A DNA stretch of 64,000 bases from Cryomorpha ignava (GTDB lineage Bacteria; Bacteroidota; Bacteroidia; Flavobacteriales_D; Cryomorphaceae): positions 62,001 through 126,000 of the forward strand of contig NZ_JAAGVY010000009.1 in the NCBI RefSeq assembly GCF_010686655.1, given 5' to 3'. The position numbers were made by a program, and so were the translations under genes. The notes under the pieces were generated by a model, which was not told the DNA's origin, ran no database searches, and was given only the letters and a program-made list of their open reading frames with translations. Of the stretch, positions 1 through 9,446 are shown piece by piece. The first letter of the stretch is position 1; each line of letters starts with the position of its first letter.

Positions 1-3000
1 CAAGGATAGGAAGCGGTAGACTTATCCAACATTAAAATCATATCTCTTTTATCGGTAGCAAAATCCCTTAATTCAGGTGGAATGATCAGAAAAAACAGGG
101 TTTTGGAAATGCTGCGCCCATCGCTTGAATTGGTAACAATTGATGCCAATAGTTTTTCAATAAGCCTGCGTTGGGTAGGCAGTATTCTCACTTCAGATTT
201 CGCCTTATCTGTAATAGAAACAAATTTCAATGGATTGATTTCATCATTGTCAATTACCTCTTCCGTAATCTGAAGTCTGAACCACCATTCGTCTGTATCT
301 AATTCGGCAATTTTCAGCCTTTTTCCGGAGACCTCGTTTATAATAGGGTACGATAATAAAAAGTCATTGTAATGCTCTGTTTTAATGAGTCTATTTAAAA
401 GTTGAGCTGCAGAAATCACTCTGTCTTCATAAATCTCTACAAATTCAATTTCGGAAATCTGCTTTACACTACTATTTTTTAAAAGCTGTATCTCTTTATT
501 TGCAAGTGTTACCCCATTGAGCAATGATTTAATAGAATCGCCTAAAGTGAGCCCGGCATATCCGCTTCCTATTAATAGAGTTGAAACTCCCACAGACTTT
601 AATTCATCAATTAAAAAAGAATTTTTGTATTGCTCTATTTGTTTCATTACCAGGGTGATCAAACTATCGGCAAACGATTTCTCTAAGTTTCCTTTTGACA
701 AGGATCCTGCCTGACCGAGCCCTACAACGACTGCTCCTTTAAAGTATCCATCGTCGTTGTTTAAAATGACCAGCGAAGTTTGAATATTTCCCGGGTAGGT
801 TCCGGCATTGTAATAATCCGACAACATGCCATCCATGTACTTATCAACCACATTTTCTGCACTTACCAAACCATCATCTTTTAAATGGCCTACCGCCACC
901 GGATATTTAGCGTAGCCCAAATCTCCATGGGTTAATGTGATTTTAACAGGTGGAAGTTTTTTCTCATCCTCGACTTCCGGAACTATGCCAAATAGTTTTT
1001 CTTCAAGCTCAAGCGTATTAGAGACCAAAGTTGGTTCTGTTTCAACAATTTCAAAAAACTCTTCTACTCCTCTTGATACCGGAGCAAACTTGCTCAATCT
1101 TTCCGTTTTACCGGATATTAAAATTTCGCTTATTGCATCAAAATATTCCGGTTTGTTGCACATCTGACCGTGAGAAGCGTCCATATACCAGGTTTTTGAC
1201 TTTAGTTCTTTGGTTATTCCAGTGTCCCAGGTTACGCGGCCATCTCCGTTTGTGGTTCCAATAAGGGTGTATCGTTTATCTTTTGAATCAGCGTTTTCAA
1301 TAAGCTTTGCAGGTGTAGAATCGCTTTTTCCGGCTATATAAAATACATTTTTCCCTTGGATAGGGTCTTCTTTAAACCTTTGTCTGGTTTTTAATGCTTT
1401 TTTCAATTTTGCCAGTGCAGGCCTCGAAAATTTATCATCATATTTGGTTAATCGTTCATAGAATTCGTCTCCAAAATAATCGATTGTATTTCCTGCTGAA
1501 TCTATGTCAGAATTCTCTGGCAACAAGTCAAGAATTCCCGGATAATTCATTATAATTTCAAGAAATTCTTTTTGAGAATTGGTAATATCCAGATTATGCA
1601 GTATTCTAAAAAAGTGCTCTTCCCTCAGCATGATCTGCGGTATTATATGCGAACCCCTCAAAGGCGAACCGAGTAGTAAAACTCTTGAATTCTCCCTTTT
1701 CATTAAAGTATCCCAAACCTCGGTTTCAGCAGCGTTTTTATAATTATTGTACAACGCATGCACTACCAAACCGCCCAAGGAATGGGCAACGATATGAACC
1801 GGTTTATTGGTTTCATCCAAAACAGATTTCACCTTAAGCGCAAGTAAATCAGCTGCATTTTCAATAGATTTTCTCCAATCGTAAGGAAATGGAACAATGT
1901 TATAAGAATGTGACATGGAGCGAACGAACTTCTTATAAGCACTCCCCATCAGATCATACGGTTCTACATTTGGATTATCGATATCCAAGTCGCTCATTGC
2001 ACCCCTGGCAAGACTTGGTAGATGGGCCCAGGCTCTTTTCCCATTGGCCATTAATTTTGATCCCATAATGCCGGGAACGAGAATAATTGTTGGCAGATTT
2101 CTGGTTTTGGCGCGATTTACAATAAAGTCCATAACACCATCAGTATCCTGGCCTTCATCTATTTTTGTAAAGCCAAGCAATTCATTTGCCTTCCCTTGAA
2201 GTCCGATGAGAATGGCCTTCTGCGTAAGCGGATTTGAGAAATATTTGAAATGACTTACAGTTTCATTCTGATGAAAGAAAACGTGGGTAGAGCTTCTTTT
2301 AATTCCCTGATGCATCGCTCTGGAGTGCACCACAAAATCATTGTTTTCAAGGAAGTACAAGTCAATCAAGCGTATTTTAATGATTTTCATCAAACCCCCT
2401 TTCGCTACAGCATCTCCTTCTATTACAATCAGTTCTGAATGGATAGTTTTGGTTCTATTGTTGAGGACTTTAATTAATGGCGAAGCTGGATCCATGGCCT
2501 CCAGTCCGGGCACGATATCTTGATCTGATCTTAGCTTCACAAAGGCTATCAAAAATTCTTTGAGGTACATGTAAATTGGATTGCCCGCCAGAAAGGGGAC
2601 TAAACCAATTAAATTGAGCATAATATTAAAGTATATGTTTATTCTTTTTGACGCCAACAGCGTTCCTGCGGCAGGGCAGGCAACTCTCACAAACCTTTCA
2701 ACCGTTATGCTCTTCTCAATAAAAAGACGATTTAAGGTCTTCATATTTTCTGTGTCAGCATCTCTGTCAAGATCCTCAAATATCTTTAACTCCTGATCTG
2801 TAAAACCCGTATTTGCCGCCGTATTGCTTTGAGACAATATTTCTCCAACCAAACCACCTCTTGAGCAGGAGAGCATATGAACTACTGCATTTTTTGGAAG
2901 CGCTTCAAGCACCATTATGGCATTTTCGAATGGACTTTTGGTCAATGTTCTATGCTGAACACCGTAAACATTATCTCCGTATTTTTCTTTTATCTCATTC

Positions 3001-3584
3001 CATATGGTTCTATCGCCTTCTGTGGTAAACCCGCCAAAAGTACCAAGCACATTAGAGCCCGTACCATGCAACAATAAAAGTATAGGCGAACTTGTTTTCT
3101 CTATAGCTGAAACCCAAGAACTTGCAGCAATTTCCTCATTGGGAGTAGTACATTTAAATAGACCTTCTTTGGGTACTAGTTTGGTATCGAGGCGCAAAGC
3201 TAGTTGGCTCAATGTTAATTTTGCAAGCTCCTTATTAAGGCCAAAAATTTTAATTCTTTTAAAGAGCCTTCGCAGGCCAAGGCCTCTTTCGGTTGAATCA
3301 AACTCAATTAAATCGTTTAGAATAACTAATTCGGGTTCGTCACCGGCTCCTCTTTTCTGGCTGATTGGTTCTTTTTTTTCGAGCAGAATTCCGAGGGTGG
3401 TAATTTCTATGTAGTCATTTTCGCCATGAAGCTCAATGGGGTCATCTTGGGCTACTCCATCCAATTCTATTATCTCGTCTCCTGCTCTAAACGAATGGAG
3501 TTCTACATCGTGAACAAGTTCAATACCATCGCTTATTTTCTCTGTGGGAATGGTGTTAAGCGATCCGTAAACTATAATTTTCAT
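1..3584 (-). CDS. Large multidomain CHAT-type protein with two alpha/beta-hydrolase domains (C-terminus beyond window)
   Basis: The frame runs open from an ATG at 3584 to the window edge, giving 1194 residues with the C-terminus missing. Domains seen in order: a short beta-rich N-terminus (1-105); a DUF7379-like hydrolase with LLHGTGSN and nucleophile motif CSRGG (Ser about 241); an LCAT-type hydrolase with PGIMGS (about 500) and AHSLGG (Ser about 602); a region resembling the macro/leucyl-aminopeptidase N-terminal fold (about 875-1060, YPVAVGH and VVVGLGQ); and, at the edge, MILMLDKSTASYPW, which matches the opening strand of CHAT caspase-like domains. No signal peptide or membrane segment is seen, so it is probably cytoplasmic. 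Family knowledge links CHAT proteins to proteolytic effectors. The catalytic His-Cys lies outside the window. Domain identities are by motif only; a housekeeping lipase role is not excluded. Confidence 0.8.
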   Translation of the reverse strand, partial: MKIIVYGSLNTIPTEKISDGIELVHDVELHSFRAGDEIIELDGVAQDDPIELHGENDYIEITTLGILLEKKEPISQKRGAGDEPELVILNDLIEFDSTERGLGLRRLFKRIKIFGLNKELAKLTLSQLALRLDTKLVPKEGLFKCTTPNEEIAASSWVSAIEKTSSPILLLLHGTGSNVLGTFGGFTTEGDRTIWNEIKEKYGDNVYGVQHRTLTKSPFENAIMVLEALPKNAVVHMLSCSRGGLVGEILSQSNTAANTGFTDQELKIFEDLDRDADTENMKTLNRLFIEKSITVERFVRVACPAAGTLLASKRINIYFNIMLNLIGLVPFLAGNPIYMYLKEFLIAFVKLRSDQDIVPGLEAMDPASPLIKVLNNRTKTIHSELIVIEGDAVAKGGLMKIIKIRLIDLYFLENNDFVVHSRAMHQGIKRSSTHVFFHQNETVSHFKYFSNPLTQKAILIGLQGKANELLGFTKIDEGQDTDGVMDFIVNRAKTRNLPTIILVPGIMGSKLMANGKRAWAHLPSLARGAMSDLDIDNPNVEPYDLMGSAYKKFVRSMSHSYNIVPFPYDWRKSIENAADLLALKVKSVLDETNKPVHIVAHSLGGLVVHALYNNYKNAAETEVWDTLMKRENSRVLLLGSPLRGSHIIPQIMLREEHFFRILHNLDITNSQKEFLEIIMNYPGILDLLPENSDIDSAGNTIDYFGDEFYERLTKYDDKFSRPALAKLKKALKTRQRFKEDPIQGKNVFYIAGKSDSTPAKLIENADSKDKRYTLIGTTNGDGRVTWDTGITKELKSKTWYMDASHGQMCNKPEYFDAISEILISGKTERLSKFAPVSRGVEEFFEIVETEPTLVSNTLELEEKLFGIVPEVEDEKKLPPVKITLTHGDLGYAKYPVAVGHLKDDGLVSAENVVDKYMDGMLSDYYNAGTYPGNIQTSLVILNNDDGYFKGAVVVGLGQAGSLSKGNLEKSFADSLITLVMKQIEQYKNSFLIDELKSVGVSTLLIGSGYAGLTLGDSIKSLLNGVTLANKEIQLLKNSSVKQISEIEFVEIYEDRVISAAQLLNRLIKTEHYNDFLLSYPIINEVSGKRLKIAELDTDEWWFRLQITEEVIDNDEINPLKFVSITDKAKSEVRILPTQRRLIEKLLASIVTNSSDGRSISKTLFFLIIPPELRDFATDKRDMILMLDKSTASYP

Positions 3585-4140
3585 ACTAAGGGGGTTGTTG
3601 GTTAGCTATATACAATGTAAGAAATAGTATTCTTAATTTATCCAAGAATTTAGAATTAAATTTTATTATTCAATTCATTTTGAAGTTTTTTTGAACCAGA
3701 GTTTGAATCTTTGATAAGGAATAAAATTTAGATTGAAAGCAGATTTAAATCTCTATGCTACTCCTTTAGTTTGCATAAATTAAACCGTTAAGAGAGGAAG
3801 GGGCACTGCGGTTTTTTGAATCCGAAGCAGCGCAACTTATCGGAGAGATCTCAAGATTACTCCCTATGGTTGAGGAGGCCGCTTTTTAGTAGAAATGACT
3901 CCGTATGTTCGAAGCGAAGCAAGTAGATGTGATGAGGAGGGAACTAATGGAATGGAGAACGAATGGAACCCCAATTTAATGGTCAAGCCCAACGGGACAA
4001 CATATAATAGCACACGTTAAGTAGCTTGCTGCGAAGTCCTGTGTCGTAGTCACAACAATTATCAAAGCCATGAAGGAGTAACCTATCTATGCGTATATCT
4101 TATCTGCGACTCATCATGGCGCAAGATTTAAGTTTTGATA
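3585..4140. other. Intergenic region without a recognisable gene
   Basis: About 550 bp between the CHAT-type gene and the IS1595-like element. It contains an open stretch on the plus strand at roughly 3783-3888 with no start codon, then a more GC-rich, non-coding block (about 3890-4130) that does not resemble the flanking AT-rich spacer. It may be the remnant of a mobile element or a structured RNA, but I recognise no family. Confidence 0.5.
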
Positions 4141-4968
4141 GGGTTATCCATTAAGATGTCGAAATCCGTTAAAATCTAAATTGGTTACGTTGTGAGCTTC
4201 TATAATTGTCAAAAACAAGCAATGATGATGCTCTTAAAAGACCTAAGTAAAAAGAAATTCAGCGCTCAGTTTGGAACAAAAGAAAGATGTATGTTGGATT
4301 TAGCAATTTGAAATGGCAAGATGGTTATAGCTGTCGCAAATGTGGCTCCTTCCTCTTCATCAGGGGTAAACAGCTATATTCCCAACGATGCAAAGCGTGT
4401 GGCTATGATGAATCTCCAACTGCACACACGCTATTTCACAAAGTGAAGTTCGGAATCGAAAATGCCTTTGAAATGTTGTATAACATAGCAACCAGCACTA
4501 AAGGAGCGAATAGTATTTGGCTCGGCGAACGTTTTGAAGTCAAGCAAACTACAGCTTGGTTTATTCGTCGCAAAGTTCGAACAGCCATGGTCAGTAGTGG
4601 TCAAAACCCTTTAGATGGTGATGTGCACGTAGATGAGTTTGAAATTGACACTCCGAAAAAAGGGGAACAAGGGCGAAGCAAGTCGGAACCAAAAAATTCG
4701 TATTGTGATCTCTTTAGAGAGCAGAGGTGATAAATGTAGATGCGGTTACGCTCCCATTTCTAAATAAGAAACTTCAAAAACTGGCTACGCGGAACGCATT
4801 CATACTACAACTCCAAAAATATAACAGATTACATTAATGAGTATTTCTTTCGTTTAATCGCAGAAATCACCGAAAATCCACACTTTCTAAGCTTATTGAA
4901 AGAATGACACACCAAAGACCAATAACATACAGCCAGTTAAAAATTGTCACGACTTAAATGGATAATCC
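4141..4968 (+). mobile_element. Decayed IS1595-family insertion sequence
   Basis: The element is bounded by imperfect inverted ends: GGGTTATCCATTAAG at 4141 and, on the complementary strand, GGATTATCCATTTAAG ending at 4968. Between them lies a frameshifted ISXO2-like transposase. About 828 bp fits a small single-gene IS. I see no convincing 8-bp target duplication, consistent with an old insertion. The same terminal sequence bounds the non-coding element at 7067-7315. Confidence 0.65.
4222..4907 (+). pseudogene. IS1595 (ISXO2-like) transposase, broken by frameshifts
   Basis: The main open frame (4287-4730) encodes a zinc ribbon (CRKCG then CKACG, about residues 18-41), a central helical part and the first catalytic Asp in VHVDEFEI. 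Its start is not the true one: an upstream frame beginning ATG at 4222 (MLLKDLSKKKF...) supplies the usual N-terminus and must join by a shift near 4300. A second shift near 4690 moves the downstream part (KIRIVISLES...) to another frame, which then stops near 4768. A fragment resembling the family C-terminus (INEYFFRLI...LLKE) ends at 4907. With at least two frameshifts and a stop, it cannot make an active enzyme. Confidence 0.75.
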
Positions 4969-5132
4969 TGTTTCTTAAAATTGCTCATTCTCAGTTGCCT
5001 AATTTTAAATTCACGTTAATCGGTCTTATTATCTTCTTTCGTTCTTATTTCCTCTAGAATTATTCTCAGCGGAGCCTGGGTTATCGTAGATTTCGCGGAC
5101 TATCTGGAATGTGGGATTTTGAATGTAATGTC

Positions 5133-6980
5133 CTATATTTTAATCACCTTTTTTGTTATTTCTTGTCCGTTTTTGACCTTAATTTTCAGAAAATAGAGGC
5201 CCTTGGATAATCCTTGGAGTTTTAAGGGAAGCGCGGCGGGATTAGCCGTTAGGTTTTTTACCAATTGACCACTGACATCAACTAATTGGAGATTTTCAGT
5301 CCCGTGCAATCCGGAGATATAGAGTGTGCCTGTTGTGGGATTGGGATATAGACTTATCTTATCAATTTCAACTCCTTCTATGGAAAGAGCGCAATTTCCC
5401 TGAGAATCTCCATAAATACTCCAGCCCATTTCAAGGAGGTCATCATGGGCACTGACTATACTTTCATCCATACTGTAGTGCAAGCCGGTGGCATACATTT
5501 TAATATCGGAGGCCGTATTGGGATTCTGGCTCCAGGCATAAAGGGTCTGACTATAATTTTCACAATCTATGCCGCTGTGTGCCAAAGAAATATGATTGTT
5601 GTTGACTGGTTGGTGATAGATGGGTTGAAGGCTGCTGAGATTCCAGTTTGCCAAGGATTGGTTAAAGCTGCTGGCTTCGGTGAAGATTTCGAACATATCT
5701 TCTACATTACTGACATCCCAGTTCCCGAGAGGTTGATTAAAAGAAGTAGCATTATTGAACATTCCTATCATGGTCGTCACATTATGAACATCCCAGTTCT
5801 CAAGAGGTTGATTAAAAGAAATAGCATTATTAAACATTCCTCCCATGTTTGTTACATTATGAACATCCCAGTTTTGCAAGGGCTGATTGAATATATGGTT
5901 GTAAGCGAACATTCCTGACATATCCTCTACATTACTGACATCCCAGTTTCCTATCGGATAGTTAAAAACCGCATCTGCGTTAAGCAAATAAGGGGAGTTG
6001 GCAAACATTCCTGACATATCCACTACATTACTGACATCCCAATCACCGAGAGGCTGGTTGAAATCATGGGTCATAGCGAACATTTGTGACATATTCTCTA
6101 CATTGCTGACATCCCAATCATTGAGAGGCTGGTTAAAAGAAATCGCTACGGTGAACATGCTGTGCATATTCGTGACGCTACTGACGTCCCAATTGGCAAG
6201 GGCCTGATTAAAGTCAGTTGCATAGGTAAACATATACTGCATGGCGGTAACATTACTGGTGTTCCAATTCGCCAAGGGTTGGTTAAAGCTTTGTGCGGCG
6301 TAAAACATTTTTGTCATATCCTCTACATTGCTTACATCCCAATTTCCAAGCGGCGAATTGAAATTGATTGCACCCTCAAACATTCTGGACATATCTGTCA
6401 CATTACTGACATCCCAATTGTTGATATTGGGGATGTAACTTAAATGAGTAACGGCAAAAGCGTTTTGCATAGAGGTCACCTGACTCAGGTCAGGTATGTC
6501 GGTAGCGGTGATTTCCATATTTGAGGCAAAGTAGAAGGCTTCTTTCATGGAACTCCATTCCACATCGCCCCATTGTTCCAATCGGATCAGCTTGTAGCTG
6601 TCGCCGTAATCATATTCAAAGTTTATCTGGTGAAAAGGATTATTGTTAAGCTCAGAGGGCATTACTTCCAAACGGTAGATGCCGGTATAGGGAAAGGTGA
6701 GGGTCAAAGTGCCACTTGCATTTCCCGAATCGGTGTTGCTTGTGGGAGCGCCCTCTTCGTCGAGCTCAATCCAGGTGTAATTATAATCGCCTGAAGCCAC
6801 CAATTGAATTTGATTATCCTCGGTGGCGTTGGGAATGGGATTTCCATTTATGTCTAAGGTATTATCCGTTTTCCAAACCGTGATAAAAGGTGCTTGCGCC
6901 AGGGCACCGACCAGGCCAAAAAAGAGAAGGAATACGGTGGTTAAGCTTATAATTTTGTGTGCAAAAAATTTTGAAGTCAT
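5133..6980 (-). CDS. BspA-type repeat (DUF285) surface protein with T9SS sorting domain
   Basis: 615 aa. An N-terminal signal peptide (about 1-29, ending ALAQA) is followed by a beta-rich region (30-140). Ten full and one partial copies of a 24-35 residue repeat with core NWDVSNVxxMxxMF (about 185-455) follow. These are typical of BspA-like leucine-rich surface proteins (DUF285). The C-terminal 75 residues (ISLYPNPTTG ... KKVIKI) are a type A T9SS sorting domain, so the protein should be secreted and surface-anchored. A binding or adhesion role is inferred from the repeat class; no enzyme motif is visible. It sits alone between an IS relic and a MITE-like element, a setting that favours gain or rearrangement. 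Confidence 0.88.
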   Translation of the reverse strand: MTSKFFAHKIISLTTVFLLFFGLVGALAQAPFITVWKTDNTLDINGNPIPNATEDNQIQLVASGDYNYTWIELDEEGAPTSNTDSGNASGTLTLTFPYTGIYRLEVMPSELNNNPFHQINFEYDYGDSYKLIRLEQWGDVEWSSMKEAFYFASNMEITATDIPDLSQVTSMQNAFAVTHLSYIPNINNWDVSNVTDMSRMFEGAINFNSPLGNWDVSNVEDMTKMFYAAQSFNQPLANWNTSNVTAMQYMFTYATDFNQALANWDVSSVTNMHSMFTVAISFNQPLNDWDVSNVENMSQMFAMTHDFNQPLGDWDVSNVVDMSGMFANSPYLLNADAVFNYPIGNWDVSNVEDMSGMFAYNHIFNQPLQNWDVHNVTNMGGMFNNAISFNQPLENWDVHNVTTMIGMFNNATSFNQPLGNWDVSNVEDMFEIFTEASSFNQSLANWNLSSLQPIYHQPVNNNHISLAHSGIDCENYSQTLYAWSQNPNTASDIKMYATGLHYSMDESIVSAHDDLLEMGWSIYGDSQGNCALSIEGVEIDKISLYPNPTTGTLYISGLHGTENLQLVDVSGQLVKNLTANPAALPLKLQGLSKGLYFLKIKVKNGQEITKKVIKI

Positions 6981-7446
6981 AATAAAAGAAACTTAATTAC
7001 TCACGATTTAGGACATTAAAGATATAAAAAAATTAATGTTTACTTAATATTTTACTTGAAATAATAGGGTTATCCATTTAGGTTGCGAAATTTTCAAATT
7101 TGTTTTAATTATATAAGGTGCCATCGCTCCGAATCTCGCGAGCGACCCTGATTTAAATGTAAATTAGATGCGCAAACTCATTGAGAGACAATAGGATAAT
7201 TTTGCAGATTCATTAAAGCATTCTGAAATACAAAACCGTCCCTCGCGAGGCGTGAGGCGACTGCGTTGAGTGCTTTTGAGGTAAAATCGTCTCCCGATAC
7301 CTAAATGGATAACCCAAATTTTTGATATCAGCTTTTCATCGAATAGATAGGAAACAATGAAGGCATCAAGAATAATTAAGCGACAGCCTTAAGAACGACC
7401 CCTTCATTTTCTTAATTTCTAATTGCTAAAAAAAAGTATTTAGAAT
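6981..7446. other. Intergenic region holding a MITE-like element
   Basis: 466 bp with no gene. Most of it is the inverted-repeat-bounded element at 7067-7315. The remainder is AT-rich spacer with no start-to-stop frame that looks coding. Confidence 0.6.
7067..7315. mobile_element. MITE-like element with IS1595-type ends
   Basis: About 249 bp bounded by near-perfect inverted ends (GGGTTATCCATTTAGG at 7067; its complement ends at 7315). The interior is non-coding and includes a short GC-rich stretch (CCCTCGCGAGGCG near 7233). The ends match those of the IS relic at 4141-4968, so it is probably an internally deleted, transposase-dependent derivative. Confidence 0.6.
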
Positions 7447-7998
7447 TTACCGTTTATTTCCGACAAAAGTATCATCGTAAAGCACAAAACTCTCTTCGAT
7501 AATGCGCACAGCAGCTTCTCTCCCGCCAAACTCTTCTACCACAACAGATTTATCTTCAAGCTTTTTGTAATCTTCAAAAAATGCCCTTAATTCAGAAATA
7601 AAGTGAGGTGGCAATTCTGAAATATCATTGATATGATTCACACTTGGGTCGCCCGCCGAAACGGCAATTATCTTATCGTCGGCCTCGCCCTGATCGAGCA
7701 TCTGCATTACGCCTATCACCTTTGCCTTTACCAAACAAAGAGGTACCACATCGACCTGAGAAAGAATAAGAATATCTAGCGGGTCATTGTCTTCACAAAA
7801 GGTACGTGGTATAAATCCATAATTTGCAGGATAGTACATCGAAGCAAAAAGTACCCGGTCAAGTTTCAGCATTCCCGACCTTTTATCGAGTTCATATTTC
7901 GCACGGGTACCTTTTGGAATTTCAATAATTCCGGTTATGTCGGTTCCGTTAAAATCATGGCTTACATCATGCCAAGGATTGAAGAGTTTCTCGTTCAT
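7447..7998 (-). CDS. ppa: Inorganic pyrophosphatase (family I, soluble)
   Basis: 183 aa, the usual length of the cytoplasmic family I enzyme. It hydrolyses pyrophosphate to two phosphates and so pulls biosynthetic reactions forward. The substrate/metal region [10 protein letters not shown] (about 27-36), the [10 protein letters not shown] strand (55-64) and the metal-binding D-N-D-P-L-D signature (70-75) are all present. The start at 7998 gives the normal [12 protein letters not shown]-terminus. It is followed on the same strand by nothing coding for over 450 bp and preceded by an AsmA-like gene 90 bp upstream, so it may be transcribed alone. Confidence 0.95.
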   Translation of the reverse strand: MNEKLFNPWHDVSHDFNGTDITGIIEIPKGTRAKYELDKRSGMLKLDRVLFASMYYPANYGFIPRTFCEDNDPLDILILSQVDVVPLCLVKAKVIGVMQMLDQGEADDKIIAVSAGDPSVNHINDISELPPHFISELRAFFEDYKKLEDKSVVVEEFGGREAAVRIIEESFVLYDDTFVGNKR

Positions 7999-8089
7999 GG
8001 TTTTAAATTTTTTTGATCAAAGATCGGGTTTTTAATTCCACGACGCATTGTCCGCGCTGCCATTGCCATGCCAGGCACCTTCAATTTTA

Positions 8090-9211
8090 TCAATCTTTAT
8101 CTTTCTTTTTTTTCTTCTTAGGCGCTTTCTTAGAACCTCCGTCATCAACAACAATTTTTTTACCGCGCACTACAATTCTCCCTTCCAAATCTTTCTGCAA
8201 GGGTTTGATAAAGGCATTTTTAAGTAGCTCAATAATTGCGGGAAAAACATTTATGCTATTGTTTGAAATGGTTCCTGAAATTTCCACACGGGTGGCAGTT
8301 TGATCTTCGCGTTGATTTTCTAGCAATTCAGTAGCTCCTCCAACTAATCCTTGATAGACTTTATTAAGAAAACCTTCATCCTCGTTTTTCCAGTCGAGTA
8401 CTTTTACATCGTTGAGCAAAGGTTTAAAATAGCCGGTAAGGTTGCTGTCAACCAAAGCCATTTCAGAATAGAGATTAAAATCTCCGCGCTCAAAATCAAA
8501 CCAGGCGTAAGCCTTAAACAAATCATTAAATGCCGTTAAATTGGCTTTTTCAAATTTAAAATCAAGGTCAAAGTTTGGAATCTCCCGCAGCAGATTTGCC
8601 TTCCCTGTAGCACTCATATTCCCTTCGCCCAAGCTTATGGCAGTAAGTGAGTATGGAGAAGGAAGCGGATCGGAATCATCATCCGTATTCCTCATATTTT
8701 CAAGCCTAAAATTCATACTTCGTAAATACACATCAACCTTGGGTTGGCTAAAATCATCGATATAATTTATTTGCCCATTTTTAATTTGGAATAAATTTAT
8801 GGAAATAGGAAGCAGGGCTTTAATTTGCTTTGTCCAATCTACAGTTTCGCCGGTTTCCATAGAGTCTGTTTCGCTCTTGGCTGCCACAAAATTCAGCTCG
8901 GGTCGCTCAAGAATGACTTCACCCACAATAGCTCCTTTAAATATATCGCGCCAGCTGATTGAGAGGTCAATAGCATTGGTGGCAAAAAACGGACGGCCTC
9001 CCAAATCCTGGGTAGTGCTGTATATTGCAAGGCTGTCAATTCGGTAGGCGCCGCGGTAAAGTGCTAAATCAACATCTTCTACATGGCCGGTGTAACCTTC
9101 AAGATTTTCAAGAAGGTTATTTAAATACTTTTCAACTATGAATGGGAGCGCAACTCTTACAATCACAAGGAGTGCTACAATGGCAATAATAATCTTATAC
9201 CGCTTCTTCAT
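8090..9211 (-). CDS. AsmA/DUF748-like membrane-anchored protein
   Basis: 373 aa. One N-terminal membrane helix (about 5-24) is followed by a periplasmic beta-rich region. The pattern GYTGHVEDVDLALYRGAYRI just after the anchor, and the alternation of short strands, resembles DUF748/AsmA-like proteins of Bacteroidota that are linked to envelope lipid or membrane-protein homeostasis. The C-terminus is a highly basic tail (last 20 residues mostly K, after VVDDGGSKKAP), an unusual feature that may bind membrane phosphates or nucleic acid, or be disordered. Function is inferred from family resemblance only. It is co-directional with ppa downstream. Confidence 0.7.
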   Translation of the reverse strand: MKKRYKIIIAIVALLVIVRVALPFIVEKYLNNLLENLEGYTGHVEDVDLALYRGAYRIDSLAIYSTTQDLGGRPFFATNAIDLSISWRDIFKGAIVGEVILERPELNFVAAKSETDSMETGETVDWTKQIKALLPISINLFQIKNGQINYIDDFSQPKVDVYLRSMNFRLENMRNTDDDSDPLPSPYSLTAISLGEGNMSATGKANLLREIPNFDLDFKFEKANLTAFNDLFKAYAWFDFERGDFNLYSEMALVDSNLTGYFKPLLNDVKVLDWKNEDEGFLNKVYQGLVGGATELLENQREDQTATRVEISGTISNNSINVFPAIIELLKNAFIKPLQKDLEGRIVVRGKKIVVDDGGSKKAPKKKKKKDKD

Positions 9212-9313
9212 TTATTATTAATCAAATTATTTTGCATTTGCGCAAATCCAATAACAGCGATTTGATGAAATGGTTTTATAAGATGCTTTTAAGAAAAAAA
9301 CGAAGCTTGTCCC

Positions 9314-9436
9314 CTACTCTTTCTCATGATTAAACTCACACTTAGAGCATCCATTGCCGGAAGGCTTACGCAAAAACTTATAAACCGCATAAGCGATAAT
9401 TGAAAAGAATAATATAAAAACAATCACTTCTTGCAT
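9314..9436 (-). CDS. Small FeoB-associated Cys-rich membrane protein
   Basis: 40 aa, starting 10 bp after the feoB stop codon, with ATG at 9436 and TAG at 9314-9316. One membrane helix (about 4-20, VIVFILFFSIIAYAV) is followed by a basic turn and CSKC near the end (residues 30-33). This matches the layout of the FeoB-associated Cys-rich proteins found after feoB in many bacteria. They are thought to assist ferrous iron transport or its regulation, in a FeoC-like position. It is very short, but its position, helix and CxxC support a real gene. Confidence 0.75.
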   Translation of the reverse strand: MQEVIVFILFFSIIAYAVYKFLRKPSGNGCSKCEFNHEKE

Positions 9437-9446
9437 AGCTTTAAAG

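Noticed and set aside
3004-3414. 136-codon plus-strand frame
   Set aside because: Antisense to the large minus-strand CHAT-type gene, which is open throughout and has clear domain motifs.
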